NCBI GenBank assembly: GCA_025358295.1
Contig: JANYJY010000059.1
Span: forward strand, 1-64,000
DNA length: 64,000 bases
Reading direction: 5' to 3'
From: Gammaproteobacteria bacterium
GTDB taxonomy: Bacteria > Pseudomonadota > Gammaproteobacteria > Steroidobacterales > Steroidobacteraceae
Part shown: positions 60,649 to 64,000 of the stretch, one piece after another
How the letters are laid out: each line of letters starts with the position of its first letter
Position numbering within the stretch: position 1 is the first letter of the stretch
Translations under genes and position numbers: made by a program
Notes under the pieces: generated by a model
Told to the model about the DNA's origin: nothing
Seen by the model: only the letters and a program-made list of their open reading frames with translations
The model's database searches: none

Positions 60649-61792
60649 GCCGGGCTTCTTCGAGCAGTGCCGCGAGGAGCTTAAATTGATCCAGCTCGTT
60701 GTAGAGTTGTGCGGAAATGCGCAGCAGCGGAACGGGATGTGGATAGAGCCAAGTTTCGACGCCGCGTTCACGAAACCAATCGTGCAGGCCTTTGCTGTCG
60801 AGCCGCTCCGCAGGCGAACCAGGATCGGCCGGCGGCAGGGGTATGGACGCCATCGAGCCTATCATTTCGGCCGGGCAAGGAGCCGTCGTCTCGAATGACT
60901 TCAGGAGCAGGGCGCGGGCTTCTAGCGCGAGCGAGCGATTAACGGCCATGACTTCGGGCCAGCCACCGGGCATAAGGCCGCTCATGAACCGCAGCGCCTC
61001 GGGAATGCATAGCCACGCGGTCGGATCGAATGTTCCAGTCCAATCGAATTCCGCGTGAAATCCCCCGGTGTAACCGTGGCTGATCACATTCGGATGCAGA
61101 TGCGATTGCCGATCGCGGCGCACGTGAAGAAAGGCCGCACCCTTTGGAGCGCACAGCCACTTGTGCGCATTGCCCGTATAATAGGCCGCGCCGAGCGCCG
61201 ATAAATTGAGCGGTATCATGCCGGGGGCGTGCGCCCCATCGACCAAAGTATCGATGCCGCGAGCTCTCAGATCGCTGACGAGGCGCGCCAGCGGCAGCAC
61301 GAGGGCGGTCGGACTCGTGACATGGTCGAGCAGCGCCAATCGCGTATTCTTTGAGACACCGTGCAGCACGGCGGCAACGATCTGTTCTTCGTCGCGGCAG
61401 GGGAACGGCAGGTTCGCCACCACCACCCGCAGGCCGGTTCGCCCCGCCACGAAATCGACAGTCTTGCGGCAGGCCGCGTAGGTATGATTGGTAAGGAGCA
61501 GCTCATCACCGGGCTCGAAGGACAGCGAGCGCAGCACTGCGTTGACTCCCGCGGTTGCATTCGGCACGAAGGCGAGTTCCGCCGGATCCGCGGCCAGAAA
61601 TACGGCCAGTGCTTGCCTTGCGGCGTCGACGCGAGCCGGCAGCGTTCCCGACAGGAAATCCACCGGTTCCCGCTCCATCTCCAGGCGCAAGGCAGACTGC
61701 AATTCCAGCACCACGCCCGGGCAGGCGCCGAATGATCCATGGTTCAGATAAACAACCGACTTATCGAGGCACCAATGTGAGGCTCGGTTCAT
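60638..61792 (-). CDS. Class V PLP aminotransferase, isopenicillin-N epimerase-like
   Basis: 384 aa. VYLNHGSFGACP, FVPNATAGVNAVLRSL, DHVTSPTALVLPLA, VDGAHAPGMIPLNL (PLP Asp) and the Schiff-base Lys in YTGNAHKWLCAPKG are family hallmarks. Relatives are epimerases, cysteine desulfurase-like lyases or aminotransferases. ATG at 61792 is used; a longer frame begins at 61819. Transcribed before the amino-acid permease, divergent from the DFR-like gene with 43 bases between starts. Confidence 0.88.
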   Translation of the reverse strand: MNRASHWCLDKSVVYLNHGSFGACPGVVLELQSALRLEMEREPVDFLSGTLPARVDAARQALAVFLAADPAELAFVPNATAGVNAVLRSLSFEPGDELLLTNHTYAACRKTVDFVAGRTGLRVVVANLPFPCRDEEQIVAAVLHGVSKNTRLALLDHVTSPTALVLPLARLVSDLRARGIDTLVDGAHAPGMIPLNLSALGAAYYTGNAHKWLCAPKGAAFLHVRRDRQSHLHPNVISHGYTGGFHAEFDWTGTFDPTAWLCIPEALRFMSGLMPGGWPEVMAVNRSLALEARALLLKSFETTAPCPAEMIGSMASIPLPPADPGSPAERLDSKGLHDWFRERGVETWLYPHPVPLLRISAQLYNELDQFKLLAALLEEARHGR

Positions 61793-61835
61793 GCACTCTA
61801 CGATATCATTGCAGCTCACTCATAAGGAGGCGGCA

Positions 61836-62855
61836 ATGAGCGCGATCTTGGTGACCGGCGGGTCGGGCTTCATCGCGTGCCATACCATTCTGCAGCTGCT
61901 GGCTGCGGGCCACCGGGTACGAGCCACGGTGCGTTCCCTGGCTCGAGAAGGCGCGGTGCGAGCCATGTTGCAGCGGGGCGGTGCCCAACCCGGCGACCGC
62001 TTGTCCTTCGTACCGGCCGATCTTCAATATGATCCGGGCTGGTCTGAAGCCGTTGCGAGGTGCGAATTCGTGCTGCACGTGGCCTCGCCATTTCCGCCCG
62101 GTGTGCCGAGACACGAGGATGAACTAATCGTGCCCGCGCGTGCCGGAACGCTACGCGTGCTGCGCGCGGCTCGGGATGCCGGCGTCAAGCGGGTGGTGCT
62201 GACGTCCTCGTTCGCGACCGTTGGCTATGGCCGGAAGCAGCAGGCAATGCCGTTCGATGAATCGAGCTGGACGGATCTTAGCGGCGAGGTGTCCGCTTAC
62301 GCGAAATCGAAGACCTTGGCGGAGCGCGCCGCATGGGAATTCATCGCCGCTGAGGGTGGTGCCCTGGAGCTGTCGGTCATCAATCCTGTCGCTGTGTTCG
62401 GTCCGGTTCTGGGGCCGGACTATTCGAGCTCGATTCTCATCTTGAAGCGAATATTGCAGGGCGCTGTGCCGGGCTGGCCGCAACTTTATTTCGGCGTCGT
62501 CGATGTGCGTGATGTGGCGGAATTGCACATACTCGCCATGACCAGCCCTGCCGCAAAGGGCGAGCGGTTCCTTGCTGTTGCCGGCGATTTCATGTCGGTG
62601 CGCGACATCGCCAAAGTGCTCAAGGCCCGCATGGGCGCCGCCGCCGGCAAAGTGCCGATCCGGCAACTGCCAAATTGGCTGGTGCGCGCCGCCGCTTTGC
62701 GCAATGCGGCGCTCACGCAACTGCTGCCCGAACTCGGCAAGGTGAAAAATGCCACCAACGAGAAGGCCCGGCGAGTGTTGAACTGGACCCCGCGATCCAA
62801 TGAGGAGTGCATTGTCGCCGCGGCTGAAAGTCTGGTTCGGCTGGGGCTGCTATAG
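61836..62855 (+). CDS. NAD(P)-dependent reductase, dihydroflavonol-4-reductase-like
   Basis: 339-aa extended short-chain dehydrogenase. VTGGSGFIACHTILQLL (cofactor loop), VLTSSFATVGYG and the YAKSK active-site Tyr-x-x-x-Lys are intact, with INPVAVFGPV as in DFR/cinnamoyl-CoA reductase proteins. ATG at 61836 is preceded by AAGGAGG, a very strong ribosome site; an in-frame ATG at 61791 is unlikely. Reduces an aldehyde, ketone or lactone; substrate unknown. Its stop overlaps the response regulator stop. Confidence 0.88.
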   Translation: MSAILVTGGSGFIACHTILQLLAAGHRVRATVRSLAREGAVRAMLQRGGAQPGDRLSFVPADLQYDPGWSEAVARCEFVLHVASPFPPGVPRHEDELIVPARAGTLRVLRAARDAGVKRVVLTSSFATVGYGRKQQAMPFDESSWTDLSGEVSAYAKSKTLAERAAWEFIAAEGGALELSVINPVAVFGPVLGPDYSSSILILKRILQGAVPGWPQLYFGVVDVRDVAELHILAMTSPAAKGERFLAVAGDFMSVRDIAKVLKARMGAAAGKVPIRQLPNWLVRAAALRNAALTQLLPELGKVKNATNEKARRVLNWTPRSNEECIVAAAESLVRLGLL

Positions 62856-63578
62856 GGCCTTGAATGACTCGCGCCGAAAGTGACCCAGCACCGCGAATCG
62901 CACCAGTTGCGACCCGCTGGAAATGTTCAGCTTCCGCTTAATGCGTTGGCGGTGAGATTCGATTGTCTTGATGCTCAAATTCAGCGATTGCGCAATCTCG
63001 CGCGTGCCCATGCCTTTGCCGATCATATGCAGAATTTGCAGCTCACGATTGCTCAGCAGATCGACCGGATCGGACGAAACATACGCAGTGCCGGCCGTAT
63101 ATTTATGAATCATGTGCGCGCCGATGGCTTCGGAGACGTAAATGTTGCCGTCCAGGACGCGCCGTATCGACACCAGAAACTGCTCGCTGGACGCCTGTTT
63201 CATGATGTAGCCGTTTGCTCCGACAGTCAGCAGGCGCTCGGCGTATATGGTCTCATCCTGCGCGGATAGAACCAGAATGGGCAACAGAGGGTGATGTGCG
63301 CGCACGTTTCGAACCAGGTCGATGCCGTCGGCCTGTTTCAGGCTGATATCGGTGATCAGGACGTCGGGATGTAATTTGTTGATGGCGGCGCGAGTTTCGC
63401 TCACGGTTTCCGTCTCTCCGCAGACACTGAAGTCGCCCTCGTTTTCCAGAACATAACGTAGGCCCTGGCGAATGATGGGATGATCATCGGCAATGAGTAC
63501 GCGCCGAACGCGGCGCGTCGCGGCGAATATCCCGCTGGTGGACGTTGATTCATCGACGCACATTTCGTTAAAAGTCAT
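62850..63578 (-). CDS. NarL/LuxR-family response regulator
   Basis: 242 aa. Receiver domain with DD at 31-32, phospho-acceptor Asp77 in LITDISL, and the Lys in YIMKQ; the C-terminal LuxR helix-turn-helix is NRELQILHMIGKGMGTREIAQSLNLSIKTIESHRQRIKRKL. About 24 residues precede the receiver, longer than usual. A strong GAGGAGAGG precedes the ATG. It follows the EAL gene by ten bases, so it shares its transcript. No kinase is adjacent; the NarL-type kinase at 15-17.6 kb is a candidate by class only. Confidence 0.93.
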   Translation of the reverse strand: MTFNEMCVDESTSTSGIFAATRRVRRVLIADDHPIIRQGLRYVLENEGDFSVCGETETVSETRAAINKLHPDVLITDISLKQADGIDLVRNVRAHHPLLPILVLSAQDETIYAERLLTVGANGYIMKQASSEQFLVSIRRVLDGNIYVSEAIGAHMIHKYTAGTAYVSSDPVDLLSNRELQILHMIGKGMGTREIAQSLNLSIKTIESHRQRIKRKLNISSGSQLVRFAVLGHFRRESFKAL

Positions 63579-63588
63579 TTTCCTCTCC

Positions 63589-64000
63589 TCAAGTATCCGT
63601 TGTTCCGCAGGCCACCAGCGCCGCGAGGGCCGCGACCAGTCCGGTGCGGGTTCCTGTTCGGTCTATCAACATGGCCGCGAAACTCGCGGCCGGCTGCGGT
63701 TGACAACAGTAGTAGCCCTGCCATTGGTCGCATTCGAGCCGGGTAACGAACTCCAGTTGTTCTGCCGATTCGATTCCTTCGGCGACAACTCGCAGGCCGA
63801 CCGTACGTGCGAGAGAGACGATGGCGCCGACGATGGATTCATCGGTTCTGCTGGTGGCCAGGTCGCGGATGAAACTGCGGTCGATTTTCAGTTTGTCGAT
63901 CGGAAACCGCCGCAGGTAGCTCAGGCTCGAATAGCCCGTGCCGAAGTCGTCGATGGCGACGCTGACTCCCAGTTTGCGCAGTTGCTTCAATATGCCGGCG
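63589..64000 (-). CDS. EAL-domain c-di-GMP phosphodiesterase (5' part outside window)
   Basis: C-terminal 137 residues of an EAL domain: VAIDDFGTGYSSLSYL, IDKLKIDRSFIRDL and VVAEGIESAEQLEF carry late metal and catalytic residues (DD, Lys, Glu). The EAL signature itself and any sensory part lie beyond the edge. The last loop reads GYYCCQPQPAASF, where most have GYLFSRPLP, a mild deviation. Degrades c-di-GMP if the missing half is intact, opposing the GGDEF protein at 12.9 kb. Ends ten bases before the response regulator start. Confidence 0.9.
   Translation of the reverse strand, partial: AGILKQLRKLGVSVAIDDFGTGYSSLSYLRRFPIDKLKIDRSFIRDLATSRTDESIVGAIVSLARTVGLRVVAEGIESAEQLEFVTRLECDQWQGYYCCQPQPAASFAAMLIDRTGTRTGLVAALAALVACGTTDT

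Overview
The window is a gene-dense, GC-rich bacterial chromosome segment with about 58 protein genes and a single gap longer than 300 bases (42500-42878). I saw no rRNA, tRNA, CRISPR array, insertion sequence or phage gene. The gene set (Bfd-Bfr pair, MexEF-OprN-like efflux operon, HpaR-type regulator with an hpa meta-cleavage cluster, SelO, KgtP-like and MatB-like genes, MSH-type c-di-GMP proteins) points to a free-living aerobic proteobacterium, most likely gamma or beta. I cannot place it to genus from the sequence alone. GTG and TTG starts are common, and many neighbouring genes overlap as ATGA, GTGA or TTGA.

Layout. 1-0.86 kb: bacterioferritin and its ferredoxin partner behind a Fur-box-like promoter. 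1-6.8 kb: tripartite RND efflux pump. 6.8-12.7 kb: two beta-lactamase-fold serine hydrolases, exonuclease III, phosphoglycolate phosphatase and an alpha/beta hydrolase. 12.9-17.6 kb: TPR-GGDEF diguanylate cyclase and a multi-PAS NarL-type histidine kinase. 17.6-21.5 kb: potABCD-like polyamine ABC importer with TTGA gene junctions. 21.6-26.1 kb: HAD phosphatase, Ca2+/H+ antiporter, M20 peptidase, cupin, HD protein.

26.1-32.8 kb: a complete lower homoprotocatechuate pathway (hpaR divergent from hpaG1-hpaG2-hpaE-ligA-ligB-hpaF-hpaH-hpaI). It uses a two-subunit LigAB-like ring-cleavage dioxygenase, and its HpaF lacks the catalytic N-terminal proline. It should carry homoprotocatechuate to pyruvate and succinate semialdehyde; the upstream 4-HPA hydroxylase is not in the window.

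32.8-44 kb: HDOD, OmpW-like and secretory lipase genes, then single genes (XdhC, EamA, cupin, PuuB-like oxidase, SelO, BKACE), an msrA remnant and an orphan modA. 43.7-50.6 kb: a tight six-gene minus-strand operon (aldehyde dehydrogenase, 62-aa membrane protein, NCS1 permease, MFS with an extra two-helix N-terminus, PLP lyase, DUF4105) whose substrate I cannot name. 50.6-54 kb: thioesterase, KgtP-like transporter and MatB-like malonyl-CoA synthetase. 54-56.6 kb: rubrerythrin / CCG Fe-S protein / DUF3501 operon behind a CRP/FNR-type palindrome. 56.7-64 kb: an uncharacterised alpha-barrel protein, a secreted cupin, class II aldolase, amino-acid permease with class V aminotransferase, a DFR-like reductase, and a NarL-type response regulator downstream of an EAL protein cut by the window edge.

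The best candidates for undescribed biology are the rubrerythrin/CCG/DUF3501 operon, the six-gene NCS1/MFS/lyase operon, and the LigAB plus Ser-HpaF variant of the hpa pathway.
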